Shown piece by piece: positions 24,678 to 33,419 of a DNA stretch of 64,000 nucleotides. The notes under the pieces were generated by a model. The model was given only the letters and a program-made list of their open reading frames with translations, did not search any database and had not been told where the DNA came from. How positions within the stretch are numbered: position 1 is the stretch's first letter; each line of letters opens with the position of its first letter. A program made the position numbers and the translations under genes. Origin of the DNA: Clostridiaceae bacterium M8S5 (lineage in GTDB: Bacteria; Bacillota; Clostridia; Tissierellales; MCWD3); the NCBI GenBank assembly GCA_029227815.1, contig CP118523.1, positions 1,550,001 through 1,614,000 on the forward strand, given 5' to 3'.

Positions 24678-26033
24678 ATGAAAAAAAGAAGTTTTGTAGT
24701 GTTTTTGTTGGTTTTTGCTTTGATGGTGAGTAATATCAGCTTTGCAGCAATAGAAGATAATAATAAAGCTGCAAATGATTTGTTAAAAGCAAGCATAAAT
24801 AGAATAAAAGCAAGAAACGTAAGCTCCAACATTGTGATTAAGTTTAGCGTAGACGAAAAAAAGGCTATTGAGAAAGGCGTATTTGAATATTATACAAAAG
24901 ACCCTAAAGCAATGGTTAAGTATTTGAATACAATACTAAAAAAATTCACATATGAGTACAATGTAAATCTTGTAACCAAAGAAGGATATAAAGATACATT
25001 TAAGCTTAATGGTGTAACTGGTGCTTACTATGATAAAAAGGATATAATAGAGGGCAATTTTTACTTTAAGCCTTGGGAGTTTGGTATAGGATCAGATTTA
25101 TTAGATGGAGTATATGCACTCAACCTTAAAGATATGTTTTCTGACTATTATATAAATAGTAAGATATTTGAAATTGAACTTGATGATTACATAAAAGCGT
25201 TGACTAAAACTGACAAAAGTTATACAAAATTAGTTAATAATTTAGATTCATATAAAAATGTATTACTTGATTTTTATAAAGTAAGGATAGAAGATATAAA
25301 AAATGATGATATAAGTATTAAAATAGGTAGTAGAAAACGAAATATAGATGTAAAAAAATATAAACTAAAAATAAAAGCGACTGATATGATAGACAATGTT
25401 ATTAAGTTATTAGAAGTAGCTAGAGATGACGAGAATTTAAAAGCATTTGTTATTGATAAAATGAACGATATAGAAAAGGTTGCAATAAAAAACAAAGACT
25501 ATGAAAAATTTGGTGTTACATTGGAAGTCTTTAAAAAAGGCATGAATGAAGTTAGAGAGACACTTGATGTATACTGGCCAACTATATGTGATTCGTTAAT
25601 CAATAAATATTATGACATTTATTATACATTTGATGATACAGAGTATGAAGTATATATAAGCGTAGATAAAAAGAACGTAGTTAGAAGAGTAGAATCAGAT
25701 ATAAATATAGACCATGTTGTAATTAGCGTAGTTCAAGATTTCAATGCTTACGGAAATGATGTAAAAGTAGAAATCGATGAGAAAGACACTAAGCACAATC
25801 TAGCAGAAATGTTTAAATCACATTATAGCTCAAACAAAGGTGAGTTTATGTATGAATATGTTAAATGCATTATAAAGATTTTTGAATCAGATGGTTTTGA
25901 AAAGTTAATAAAAGATTTGAAATACTATACAAAGATATTACCTTCAGACGAAAGAGAAGAAATCAAAACTCAAATAGATGAAGCTGTAAATGCTATTAAG
26001 ATGTATTTACCAATGCTTTTAATGAATTATTAG
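24678..26033 (+). CDS. Secreted protein of unknown function (451 aa), paralogue of the next gene
   Basis: The start is the ATG at 24678 behind GGGAGG. The signal peptide MKKRSFVVFLLVFALMVSNISFAA has an AxA-like cleavage site and no lipobox. The mature part aligns with the lipoprotein encoded at 26233: NDLLKASINRIKARNVSS with SEILVEAMLNGFKSRNVNA, GAYYDKKDIIEGNFYFKPWEFGI with LYYDKKDLINGTMYMKPWEVGF, and the end KMYLPMLLMNY with MMLPFILSQY. Both are Lys/Asp-rich with long helical parts. I recognise no enzyme motif. It has its own promoter and is probably separately transcribed, since a stem-loop at about 26042-26090 follows. Confidence 0.85.
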   Translation: MKKRSFVVFLLVFALMVSNISFAAIEDNNKAANDLLKASINRIKARNVSSNIVIKFSVDEKKAIEKGVFEYYTKDPKAMVKYLNTILKKFTYEYNVNLVTKEGYKDTFKLNGVTGAYYDKKDIIEGNFYFKPWEFGIGSDLLDGVYALNLKDMFSDYYINSKIFEIELDDYIKALTKTDKSYTKLVNNLDSYKNVLLDFYKVRIEDIKNDDISIKIGSRKRNIDVKKYKLKIKATDMIDNVIKLLEVARDDENLKAFVIDKMNDIEKVAIKNKDYEKFGVTLEVFKKGMNEVRETLDVYWPTICDSLINKYYDIYYTFDDTEYEVYISVDKKNVVRRVESDINIDHVVISVVQDFNAYGNDVKVEIDEKDTKHNLAEMFKSHYSSNKGEFMYEYVKCIIKIFESDGFEKLIKDLKYYTKILPSDEREEIKTQIDEAVNAIKMYLPMLLMNY

Positions 26034-26039
26034 TTGTAT

Positions 26040-26095
26040 AAAGGGTTGGATTTGGGTATTTTGTACTATATTCAACCTTTTTATTTTGTAACGAT
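26040..26095 (+). terminator. Probable terminator between the two paralogues
   Basis: AAGGGTTGGA and ATTCAACCTTTTTATTTT form an imperfect stem around a long loop shortly after the stop at 26033. Confidence 0.5.
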
Positions 26096-26163
26096 TTAAG
26101 CTAATGAAACATACACTAACAAATATGTATATATTAGAACATCTATATATGCATACTATTAAC

Positions 26164-26192
26164 TTGACAAAAATGTCTGTTGACTATATGAT
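26164..26192 (+). promoter_or_regulatory. Sigma-A-type promoter of lipoprotein-ABC operon
   Basis: TTGACA and TATGAT are 17 bp apart (26164-26169 and 26187-26192), 40 bp before the ATG at 26233. Hexamers, spacing and distance match the promoter at 24609. Confidence 0.75.
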
Positions 26193-26232
26193 GTTATAGG
26201 TCAATATGTATAAAACAAGAGGGGGCAATAAA

Positions 26233-27648
26233 ATGAAAAAAAGAATTTTGATTACAATTCTAGCTATGCTTGTATTAGCTTTTGGAGTTGTTGGTTGTGG
26301 TAATGATGACAAAGGAGATGCTAAAGGAGCAAGTTCAGAGGAACTTAAGCCGTCAGAGATATTAGTTGAGGCAATGCTAAATGGTTTTAAATCTAGAAAC
26401 GTAAATGCAGAAGTATCTATTAAGGCGAAAATTAACGAAGAAAAAGCTGTAGCGAAGAAACTTTTTGAAGGAATGACAAATGATCAAGCAGCAATGGCTA
26501 AGTTTGTTAATTCACTCTTAGAAAAAACAGAGTTAAGATATGGTGCAAATATTATAACAAAGGATAATACTGACGATTTATTTAAGTTAGATTTAGGAAT
26601 AGGATTATACTATGATAAAAAAGACTTGATAAACGGTACAATGTACATGAAACCTTGGGAAGTAGGATTTGCTGTTCCTCAGTTAACAAGTAAAGCGTTA
26701 GCATTTGATTTTGGAAAAGTACTAGGGCAAGAAGAAAGTATTAAAAAGCTTGAAGGCATCAAAATAGCTGATTACATAAATTTACTTACTAAAAAAGACA
26801 AGTATTATGATGATTTAAAAGCTAATTTTGACAATTATAAAAAGGTAATGGTAGATTACTACGAAGGAAAAGTTGAAAAGCTTAAAGAAGATACTATAAC
26901 AGTTAATGTTTATGGCAAAGAACAAAAAGTTGATGTTACAAAGTATAAAATGAACTTAGACCTTAAAAATGCAAGTGATGTAAATGTTAAACTTGCAGAA
27001 GTAGCTAAAAAAGATAAAGCATTAAAAGCATTTATATTAGCTAGACTTGATGATTTAGAAAAATTAATGCTTGAGAACAAAGATTATGAAAAATTCGATG
27101 TTGCTGAGAGTGAATTTAAAGATAATATAAAAGAAGCTAAAGAGAGCATAGAAAAAGACTGGGATGAATTCTTGACTGGTATGATAAAAGCATTTAAAGA
27201 ACAAAACATAGCTAATAAATTTGTAGAAGGAAAAGAAGATTTAGACTTTGAAGCAGAATATATTTGTTCAGTAGATAAAGATGGTAGACTTAGACAACAA
27301 GAATGTAATTTAAAGATGGATGTAGTAGATTTATATATGACTATTACAATGAATGCATTTGGAGATGATGTAAAAGTAGATCTACAAGAAGATAGCGACA
27401 AAATTGATTTAGCTCAAATAGAGACTAATACTGACTTACAAACAGAATTAACTAACGATGTCATTTCAAATCTTGGTAAAGTATTAAGCTCAGAAGCTGT
27501 TGAAGAAATATTAAAAGATATAAAAGAAAATTCTAAGATGTTACCAAAAGATGAGAGTGATTCAATTGTGGAGTTTATAGATACACAATTCAATCAAGTT
27601 AAAATGATGTTACCTTTTATATTAAGCCAGTATAAATTAGGTAGATAG
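26233..27648 (+). CDS. Lipoprotein of unknown function (471 aa), first gene of an ABC-2 operon
   Basis: The ATG at 26233 follows GAGGGGG; an upstream ATG at 26206 has no ribosome binding site. The signal MKKRILITILAMLVLAFGVVGC ends in a lipobox (GVVGC), so the protein should be lipid-anchored outside the cell. A Gly/Asp-rich linker follows, then a domain shared with the secreted paralogue at 24678. The ABC ATPase starts 2 bp after its stop, so lipoprotein and exporter are likely made together. This order resembles ABC exporters with an extracytoplasmic partner, but the substrate is unknown and no lantibiotic-immunity signature is seen. Confidence 0.85.
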   Translation: MKKRILITILAMLVLAFGVVGCGNDDKGDAKGASSEELKPSEILVEAMLNGFKSRNVNAEVSIKAKINEEKAVAKKLFEGMTNDQAAMAKFVNSLLEKTELRYGANIITKDNTDDLFKLDLGIGLYYDKKDLINGTMYMKPWEVGFAVPQLTSKALAFDFGKVLGQEESIKKLEGIKIADYINLLTKKDKYYDDLKANFDNYKKVMVDYYEGKVEKLKEDTITVNVYGKEQKVDVTKYKMNLDLKNASDVNVKLAEVAKKDKALKAFILARLDDLEKLMLENKDYEKFDVAESEFKDNIKEAKESIEKDWDEFLTGMIKAFKEQNIANKFVEGKEDLDFEAEYICSVDKDGRLRQQECNLKMDVVDLYMTITMNAFGDDVKVDLQEDSDKIDLAQIETNTDLQTELTNDVISNLGKVLSSEAVEEILKDIKENSKMLPKDESDSIVEFIDTQFNQVKMMLPFILSQYKLGR

Positions 27649-27650
27649 TT

Positions 27651-28307
27651 TTGATAAATGTAGAAAATGTATCTAAAAAGATACAAAATAAAAACATCTT
27701 AGAAAATATAAATTTTAGATTATTAGATGGAGATGTTTTGGGTATTGTCGGTCCTAATGGGACCGGCAAATCTACATTAATATCCGTAATGTCTTCGGTA
27801 ATAAAACCAACAACAGGTAATATTTCGTTTTATGAAAATGACAAAGTTATCACTAATAATATTAAGTCTAAGATAGGATATATACCACAAGAAATAGCCT
27901 TATATGAGGAGCTAACTATAAAAGATAACTTACTATTATTTGCGCCTTCAAAGTTTACAAAGCATGAAGCTTTAAATAGAGCAAAAGACATATCAAATAA
28001 ATTGAGTCTCGTTAGAGATTTTGATACTCGAGTATCTAAGCTCTCGGGAGGAACTAAAAGAAGAGTGAATATAGGAGTTGCACTTATGACAAGTCCTAAA
28101 TATATTTTTATGGATGAACCAGTAGTAGGAGTAGATTATACTGTCAGAAGAGATATAGAGCAATTCATAAGGAATTTAAAAGATAGTGGTAAAATTATAA
28201 TCATAGCAAGTCATCTAGTAGAATTTTTGGAAAACACGTGCAATAAGCTTTTAGTCATAAAAGAAGGAAAACAAGAATATTTCGGAGATTTTGAAAATGA
28301 ATTTTAA
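27651..28307 (+). CDS. ABC transporter ATP-binding protein (218 aa)
   Basis: Nucleotide-binding domain with Walker A GPNGTGKST, Q-loop IGYIPQE, signature LSGGTKRR, Walker B YIFMDEP and a switch His in IIIASHL. The type with VVGVD after Walker B is common in ABC-2 exporters. The TTG start lies 2 bp after the lipoprotein stop, with only a weak ribosome binding site, so translation is probably coupled. At 218 residues it is a bare domain without the C-terminal extension. It should energise the two membrane proteins encoded next. Confidence 0.9.
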   Translation: MINVENVSKKIQNKNILENINFRLLDGDVLGIVGPNGTGKSTLISVMSSVIKPTTGNISFYENDKVITNNIKSKIGYIPQEIALYEELTIKDNLLLFAPSKFTKHEALNRAKDISNKLSLVRDFDTRVSKLSGGTKRRVNIGVALMTSPKYIFMDEPVVGVDYTVRRDIEQFIRNLKDSGKIIIIASHLVEFLENTCNKLLVIKEGKQEYFGDFENEF

Positions 28308-29502
28308 TATAATTAAAAATCAAAAAAAATTATACATGTTAGTAAAAATGGAACTGAAACGTATTATGGGGCAATTATCTAATCTTGTTTTATTAGGTAT
28401 AGTGCTGGTCATTTTTATTAACATGTTTATTTTTGTGTTCAACAACAAAAGTTTGAAATTTGATGCTAAAGTAGCATTAGCTATAGAGGATAAATCCTTT
28501 GAAGTAGGCACGTTGATTGGAAATATAACAAATAATAAACTAAAAAACATAATCAAGTTTGAAGACACAAGTTTGGATGAAGGATTAAAGCTATTAAGAG
28601 AGAACAAAGTGATAGCTATAATAAATGTCAAAAAAGGAACTACAGATACATTAAATCGTTGTGATAAATCATCGTTTGATTTATATATAAATGATGAATC
28701 AAATATACTCGTTAAGTTCCTTGTCGAATATATAGATTCTCTAGTAGAGGTACTCAACGAAGGGCAACGAGGTGCTATGATTTACTGGAACATAATGAAG
28801 ACAAATGGCTATGACTATAAAGAAAGACTAGGAGAATTAAACAATATCGCTATGAGCTATATTAGTAACTTTTTAAGCAGAAGTAGCGTTTTTGAAGAAT
28901 CAGAAGACTTGGATAAATACAATGGCTCAGTTATTGATTATTATTACATATCAGCTATATTGATAATAGCTATACTATTGATTAATCTCTACCATGCAGA
29001 TATAGATGATGATTTTAAAGCAAATAGGATCACTCGGTTGTCTTTTAGTGATATAAAATGGCATGATATATATATAGCAAAGGCAATAGTAGGTACTATA
29101 TATTCAACTATAATAATATTACCTTTTATGATAATACGTATGAAATTTCTGGGGCTATTTTCATATTCAAATCTACTTCAAACATTAGCCTTTATAATGC
29201 TTGGTAATATAATAATAAACCTTATAGTAATCTCAATGAAGCTAGCATTTAAAAAGAGCAACATCATATCAGTAGTACTGTGGGTTGTAATATCTATTAC
29301 TAGCGGAATAATCATACCACTTACATCTATGAATAAAATGTTTAGGGTTTTGAGCAGGATAAATATTTTATCAATTAGTCATACAGTTTTAATGAGTTTA
29401 AATGTATCTAAGTACGATATAGTAGTATGTATAGCTTATATTTTAACTACAATAGTTATACTTCGCAAAGCATATTATAAAAGGATGTGTAAGTATGATT
29501 AG
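28297..29502 (+). CDS. ABC-2 type permease (about 401 aa)
   Basis: One N-terminal membrane helix (LSNLVLLGIVLVIFINMFIF), a large extracellular domain of about 180 residues, then five or so membrane helices in the C-terminal half (IISAILIIAILLINLY, IVGTIYSTIIILPFMII and others), the layout of ABC-2 permeases of the YhgE/ABC2_membrane_3 type. The ATG at 28297 is preferred to the TTG at 28291 because GGAG lies 10 nt upstream. It overlaps the ATPase gene by 11 bp. It pairs with the next gene to make a heterodimeric channel. Confidence 0.85.
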   Translation: MNFNIIKNQKKLYMLVKMELKRIMGQLSNLVLLGIVLVIFINMFIFVFNNKSLKFDAKVALAIEDKSFEVGTLIGNITNNKLKNIIKFEDTSLDEGLKLLRENKVIAIINVKKGTTDTLNRCDKSSFDLYINDESNILVKFLVEYIDSLVEVLNEGQRGAMIYWNIMKTNGYDYKERLGELNNIAMSYISNFLSRSSVFEESEDLDKYNGSVIDYYYISAILIIAILLINLYHADIDDDFKANRITRLSFSDIKWHDIYIAKAIVGTIYSTIIILPFMIIRMKFLGLFSYSNLLQTLAFIMLGNIIINLIVISMKLAFKKSNIISVVLWVVISITSGIIIPLTSMNKMFRVLSRINILSISHTVLMSLNVSKYDIVVCIAYILTTIVILRKAYYKRMCKYD

Positions 29503-30526
29503 ATTATTAAAATACAAGTTTAAAAATAATTTATTAAGTAGAACTAATATATTGACAACAATCATAATGATAATAGTTATAATATCTATATGCGGTATAA
29601 TAAAAAGCTATCAAACAAGCACGTTATTATACAAGGTGGCTGTAATTGATAATGACAATACACCCACATCTAGTGAATTAATAGATGATATAATAGCTTA
29701 TAAACAAATAGATGTTACTATTGAAGAAGATAAAGAAAAAAGCATGATTAAACTAAGTAGAGGGAATTACGATGTAGTATACGAAATCAAGGATGGCTTC
29801 GAAGATAAAATAAAAAAAGGAAAGTTTGATAATATTTTAGTTGCTAATAAAGAAAGTACATCACTAGGTGTAAAATGGGTTAACGATAAAGTAAGCTTGA
29901 TTGTCCTTAGACGTTGGATGTTTAGTGATATATATAAAAGAATACAGAAAGTATCAAAGGATTATGACAGAGAGAAACTAGAGCAGAGATTTTTAGAAGA
30001 TAGCGATAAAACTATACTTGATGTTATTATACACAATGTAAATGATGGTAAAGTAGTAGAGATTAAAAATGATGACAAGAAAATATATAAGATAATATGG
30101 GCAAGTGTTATTCTATTTATCATTATTAACATAGGCAAAGAAATTATAGATGACAGGAACAATGGTGTGATTACAAGGCTAGAATTTGCAGGCATCAATA
30201 AAATACAATACTATAGCTCATATATAATATATATAGTAATAGATATAATAGTCCCATTCATAATAACTTACTTTACTTTAGGCTATTTTACTAGCATCAA
30301 TAGTTTTGTAATAGATATTTTTATTACATTGATGTATATATGCTCTACATGGATTATTTTAATAATCATAACAAAGCTATTTAAAACAAAGAAGGGCTAC
30401 ATTTTGTGTTTACAACTGTATTTTTTAATATCTATTATTTTGGGAACGGGCATATTAAACCAAGCATTTAAATTAGTAGACAATATATCCAAATTTATAC
30501 CAATGTATTGGTATATACACATATAA
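29495..30526 (+). CDS. ABC-2 type permease, second subunit (343 aa)
   Basis: Same topology as the previous gene: an N-terminal helix (NILTTIIMIIVIISICGII), an extracellular domain with VAVIDNDNTPTSSELIDDI (the VDND motif of ABC-2 permeases), and C-terminal membrane helices (IIWASVILFIIINIGKEI, YIVIDIIVPFIITYF). It overlaps the previous gene by 8 bp. A terminator at 30539 ends the operon. The two subunits are related but not closely similar. Confidence 0.85.
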   Translation: MIRLLKYKFKNNLLSRTNILTTIIMIIVIISICGIIKSYQTSTLLYKVAVIDNDNTPTSSELIDDIIAYKQIDVTIEEDKEKSMIKLSRGNYDVVYEIKDGFEDKIKKGKFDNILVANKESTSLGVKWVNDKVSLIVLRRWMFSDIYKRIQKVSKDYDREKLEQRFLEDSDKTILDVIIHNVNDGKVVEIKNDDKKIYKIIWASVILFIIINIGKEIIDDRNNGVITRLEFAGINKIQYYSSYIIYIVIDIIVPFIITYFTLGYFTSINSFVIDIFITLMYICSTWIILIIITKLFKTKKGYILCLQLYFLISIILGTGILNQAFKLVDNISKFIPMYWYIHI

Positions 30527-30538
30527 ATGGAATGTATA

Positions 30539-30572
30539 AGAGAGAGTATAAAATATACTCTCTTTTTTTATT
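30539..30572 (+). terminator. Terminator of the lipoprotein-ABC operon
   Basis: AGAGAGAGTATA pairs with TATACTCTCT around AAA, followed by a run of seven Ts. Confidence 0.85.
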
Positions 30573-30597
30573 GAGGTGATATCTAAGTAAAAAAGTA

Positions 30598-30648
30598 TTG
30601 ACACTTCCGTGTTACACGTGTAAAATATAGATATGTTACACGCGTAAC
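30598..30648 (+). promoter_or_regulatory. Promoter with two BlaI-type operators
   Basis: TTGACA (30598) and TAAAAT (30621) are 17 bp apart. TTACACGTGTAA (30612-30623) is a perfect palindrome covering the spacer end and -10, and GTTACACGCGTAAC (30635-30648) is a second perfect palindrome just downstream. Both contain TACANNTGTA-like cores, the known BlaI/MecI operator pattern, so the repressor encoded at 30666 should control its own operon here. Confidence 0.85.
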
Positions 30649-30665
30649 ATGGAGAGGGTGATAAT

Positions 30666-31076
30666 TTGGTGACCAATAATAAAATATCTGATGCAGAAGC
30701 AGAGGTAATGCAGGTTTTATGGAAATCAAAAAAAGCGATAACTGCAATAGAAATATTTGAAGAACTAAACAAGACCAAATCGTGGAAAAATTCGACAGTA
30801 AGAACACTTGTTAGAAGATTAACAGAAAAAGGATTTTTAAAGAAAGAAAGGCAAATTGGTGTAAAGCAAAATGGAAAAGAACTATTTTATTATAGTCCAT
30901 TAATTAGCCATGAAAGATACAGACTAGAAAAAACTAGAGATTTTGTTAAAACTACTTTTAATGGTAATGTTAAAAAGTTAGTGGCTAGTTTATTTGATAA
31001 TAACCTATTGACTGATGAAGATGTGGGAGAATTAAATAGTTTTTGGAATAAAGAAAGAGATAAGTTAAATGAATGA
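30666..31076 (+). CDS. BlaI/MecI-family transcriptional repressor (136 aa)
   Basis: Winged-helix protein with ISDAEAEVMQVLWKSKKAITA, then SWKNSTVRTLVRRLTEKGFLKKER as recognition helix and wing, and a C-terminal dimerisation part ending ELNSFWNKERDKL, all typical of BlaI/MecI/CopY-type repressors. The start is TTG 30666 (or GTG 30669) behind GGAGAGGG. Two palindromic operators overlap its promoter. Family members are inactivated by proteolysis triggered by the M56 sensor, encoded next with an 8-bp overlap. No beta-lactamase gene is adjacent, so the signal may be something other than beta-lactams. Confidence 0.92.
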   Translation: MVTNNKISDAEAEVMQVLWKSKKAITAIEIFEELNKTKSWKNSTVRTLVRRLTEKGFLKKERQIGVKQNGKELFYYSPLISHERYRLEKTRDFVKTTFNGNVKKLVASLFDNNLLTDEDVGELNSFWNKERDKLNE

Positions 31077-32493
31077 TATTCTTAATAGTATATTATCTAT
31101 GTCAATATCAAGTGGATTAATAGCACTTATTATAGTAGGTTTACTAGCATTATTTAAAAAATATTTTACAAAATCATGGTGTTATTACGTATGGATAATC
31201 ATATTAATTAGACTGATGATTCCATATGTACCCAAAATAAATATACCAGATAAGCTAGATTACAAAAATTTTATAACGGAAATTACAAATAGCGAAGATA
31301 AAACACCCATAAGTTTAATAGATGCACAAGAAATCGAGAAAAGGTCTGTAGAAAAAAGAGTAGATAAAGTATTAATAGCATTTGTGGTTTGGCTTTCAAT
31401 AGCAATGTACATATTTGTATCAAAAATATTAGACTATATTAGATTTATTAATGATATCAAAGTTGATAGAGAAGAGATAGACGATAGTGATTATGAACAG
31501 ATAATTAATTCAATAACAAATAAGTTTAATATAAAATCAATAAAAGTTTATGAAAGTAACAATATTAACACACCGATGTTAATAGGTTTATTTAAACCAT
31601 ATATTATACTTCCAAAGGTTCATTTTGACAATGAAAAACTTAAATATATATTAATGCATGAATTGATGCATATGAAAAGAAAAGATATACTATACAAATG
31701 GATAATGCAATTAGTAGTATGCATACATTGGTTTAATCCAGTAGTGTATTATATAGCTAAAGAAATAGAAAAATATTGTGAGCTTTCTTGTGATGAAAGA
31801 GTATTTGCATATTTAAGTATACATGAAAGAATTGCATATGGAGATACACTTATATATTCAATTAAAGCTACAAAATCTTTACAAAATGAAAAGAAACCCT
31901 GCGTATCTTTTAGTAGAGACTATAAAGCTATAAAGATGAGATTAGAAGAAATAACAAAATACAAGCGATTAGATAAGAAGAAATATATAGCTTCTATTTG
32001 CATTGCAGTAATTTTAGCGAGCTCGACTAGTTTAATTGGAGTACATACAGCGAAAGCTAGTAAAAACATTATCTCAAATGAAAATATAACTAGATTAAAT
32101 ATAGATAAAATAGCAATAAAAACCGCAAAACTAACTGGGAATGCAAATTACATAAGACCATATTTTAAGTTTATGACAAACGAAGGATTAGATGAAATCC
32201 AAGATATTTTGTTAGAAAAGAATAGAAATCAATTTTTTTTCTTACCAACCATTGATAAATATACTGAAATAAATATGACATATACATCATTAGTTGATGA
32301 AATAATAACTGAAACTAACGATATATATAGTTGTTTAGTGCTATTTGAGTATCTAGAAAAAAAACAAGTAGAAGATATTGTTGCAAAGTATATGGAAAGA
32401 ACTAAAGAATATTATAAATTACCAGATTTGTATCATCTATTATCAGATACAGCTATTAAAAAGATAAGCAATGGAGGCGTGAATAATGAATAA
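31069..32493 (+). CDS. BlaR1-like M56 membrane metalloprotease (474 aa)
   Basis: N-terminal membrane helices (SGLIALIIVGLLALF, VWIIILIRLMIPYV, VLIAFVVWLSIAMYI), then the M56 core with MLIGLFKPYIILP and zinc motif HELMH in ILMHELMHMKRKDI, followed by the third-ligand region KYCELSCDERVF. A later helix (YIASICIAVILASSTSLIGV) leads to an extracellular C-terminal domain of about 140 residues without the penicillin-binding SxxK domain of true BlaR1. That domain has a repeat-like motif (YIRPYFKFMTNEGLDEI, EKKQVEDIVAKYMERT) shared with the next protein. It is likely the sensor that relieves the BlaI repressor. Confidence 0.9.
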   Translation: MNDILNSILSMSISSGLIALIIVGLLALFKKYFTKSWCYYVWIIILIRLMIPYVPKINIPDKLDYKNFITEITNSEDKTPISLIDAQEIEKRSVEKRVDKVLIAFVVWLSIAMYIFVSKILDYIRFINDIKVDREEIDDSDYEQIINSITNKFNIKSIKVYESNNINTPMLIGLFKPYIILPKVHFDNEKLKYILMHELMHMKRKDILYKWIMQLVVCIHWFNPVVYYIAKEIEKYCELSCDERVFAYLSIHERIAYGDTLIYSIKATKSLQNEKKPCVSFSRDYKAIKMRLEEITKYKRLDKKKYIASICIAVILASSTSLIGVHTAKASKNIISNENITRLNIDKIAIKTAKLTGNANYIRPYFKFMTNEGLDEIQDILLEKNRNQFFFLPTIDKYTEINMTYTSLVDEIITETNDIYSCLVLFEYLEKKQVEDIVAKYMERTKEYYKLPDLYHLLSDTAIKKISNGGVNNE

Positions 32494-33367
32494 GAAAAAA
32501 TATATCATAATTTTTACAATGATAGTAATGGTGAGCATGTTTATTGTATACTCAGCGGGTAAATCTAATATTACAGATATTAAATATATAAATGTGAGTT
32601 TGAATAGTCAGAATTTACCTGAGAGTGAAGCGGTAGTTTTCATTAATGAGAAGGATGAAGAAAAAGTGTATATATCAATTGATGTGTTAAAGGAATTAGG
32701 GTACATAATAAACAAAGAAAAAACCAATGTTGATGTTTCAAATATTAAAGTAAATAAAACAAATCTTAAAACTTATAGAAATATAAACAATAGTAATAAC
32801 ATATTGATATTACAAGATAAAGATAAAGAAGCTATAGAAATAATGAAGAAAACAGGTAATTTAAGGTATATAGAACCATATCTACCATATATGACTCAAA
32901 CGGCAGTTGATAAAGTCTTAAATATATATTTACAAAAAACGGGTAATTTCAATCAAGTAGAGAAGATTAGAGTGAATCTAAAAAAGGCTCAGAATACTGT
33001 TGTTAACAGTAAAGAATATAAGCAAAAAAAGATTAAAGAAGTAAAAAGTGGACAAAGTAAGATATCGGATATAATGATTTTTATATCTAAGATGAGCAAA
33101 AATGAAGTAGATGATGTGGTAAGAAGCTATATAGAAAATACACAAGATTTCAATTCCATACATTCGGTAAGACAATATATGAGTACAAATGGCATAGACA
33201 AAGTCGTAAAAAAATATATTGATGATACATCTGACTTCAATACAGTTGCAGCGATGCTCCAGTTTATGAGTAAAGAAGCAAGTGAATATGTTGCAGAAAA
33301 ATACTATAGCGAATCAGAAGATTTAAGATTTAGTATGTTCTTTGAAAATTATCGTAATGATAAATAA
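32486..33367 (+). CDS. Surface-anchored partner of the M56 sensor (293 aa)
   Basis: An N-terminal membrane anchor (KYIIIFTMIVMVSMFIVYSAG) is followed by a stalk-like beta domain resembling copper-amine-oxidase N-terminal domains (INEKDEEKVYISIDVLKELGY). The C-terminal 170 residues have at least three helical repeats such as YIEPYLPYMTQTAVDKVLNIYLQ, QYMSTNGIDKVVKKYIDDT and LQFMSKEASEYVAEKYYSES. The same repeat occurs in the extracellular part of the M56 protein. It overlaps that gene by 8 bp, so the two are probably co-expressed and may interact outside the cell. No known function. Confidence 0.82.
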   Translation: MNKKKYIIIFTMIVMVSMFIVYSAGKSNITDIKYINVSLNSQNLPESEAVVFINEKDEEKVYISIDVLKELGYIINKEKTNVDVSNIKVNKTNLKTYRNINNSNNILILQDKDKEAIEIMKKTGNLRYIEPYLPYMTQTAVDKVLNIYLQKTGNFNQVEKIRVNLKKAQNTVVNSKEYKQKKIKEVKSGQSKISDIMIFISKMSKNEVDDVVRSYIENTQDFNSIHSVRQYMSTNGIDKVVKKYIDDTSDFNTVAAMLQFMSKEASEYVAEKYYSESEDLRFSMFFENYRNDK

Positions 33368-33383
33368 ATAGAGGATAAAAATA

Positions 33384-33410
33384 GGGAGCTATATCGCTCC
33401 CATTATTTTT
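33384..33410. terminator. Shared terminator between convergent operons
   Basis: GGGAGC pairs with GCTCCC around TATATC. On the plus strand ATTATTTTT follows, and on the minus strand TATTTTTATCC follows, so it can serve both the M56 operon and psuG. Confidence 0.75.
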
Positions 33411-33419
33411 GCTGGTAAC

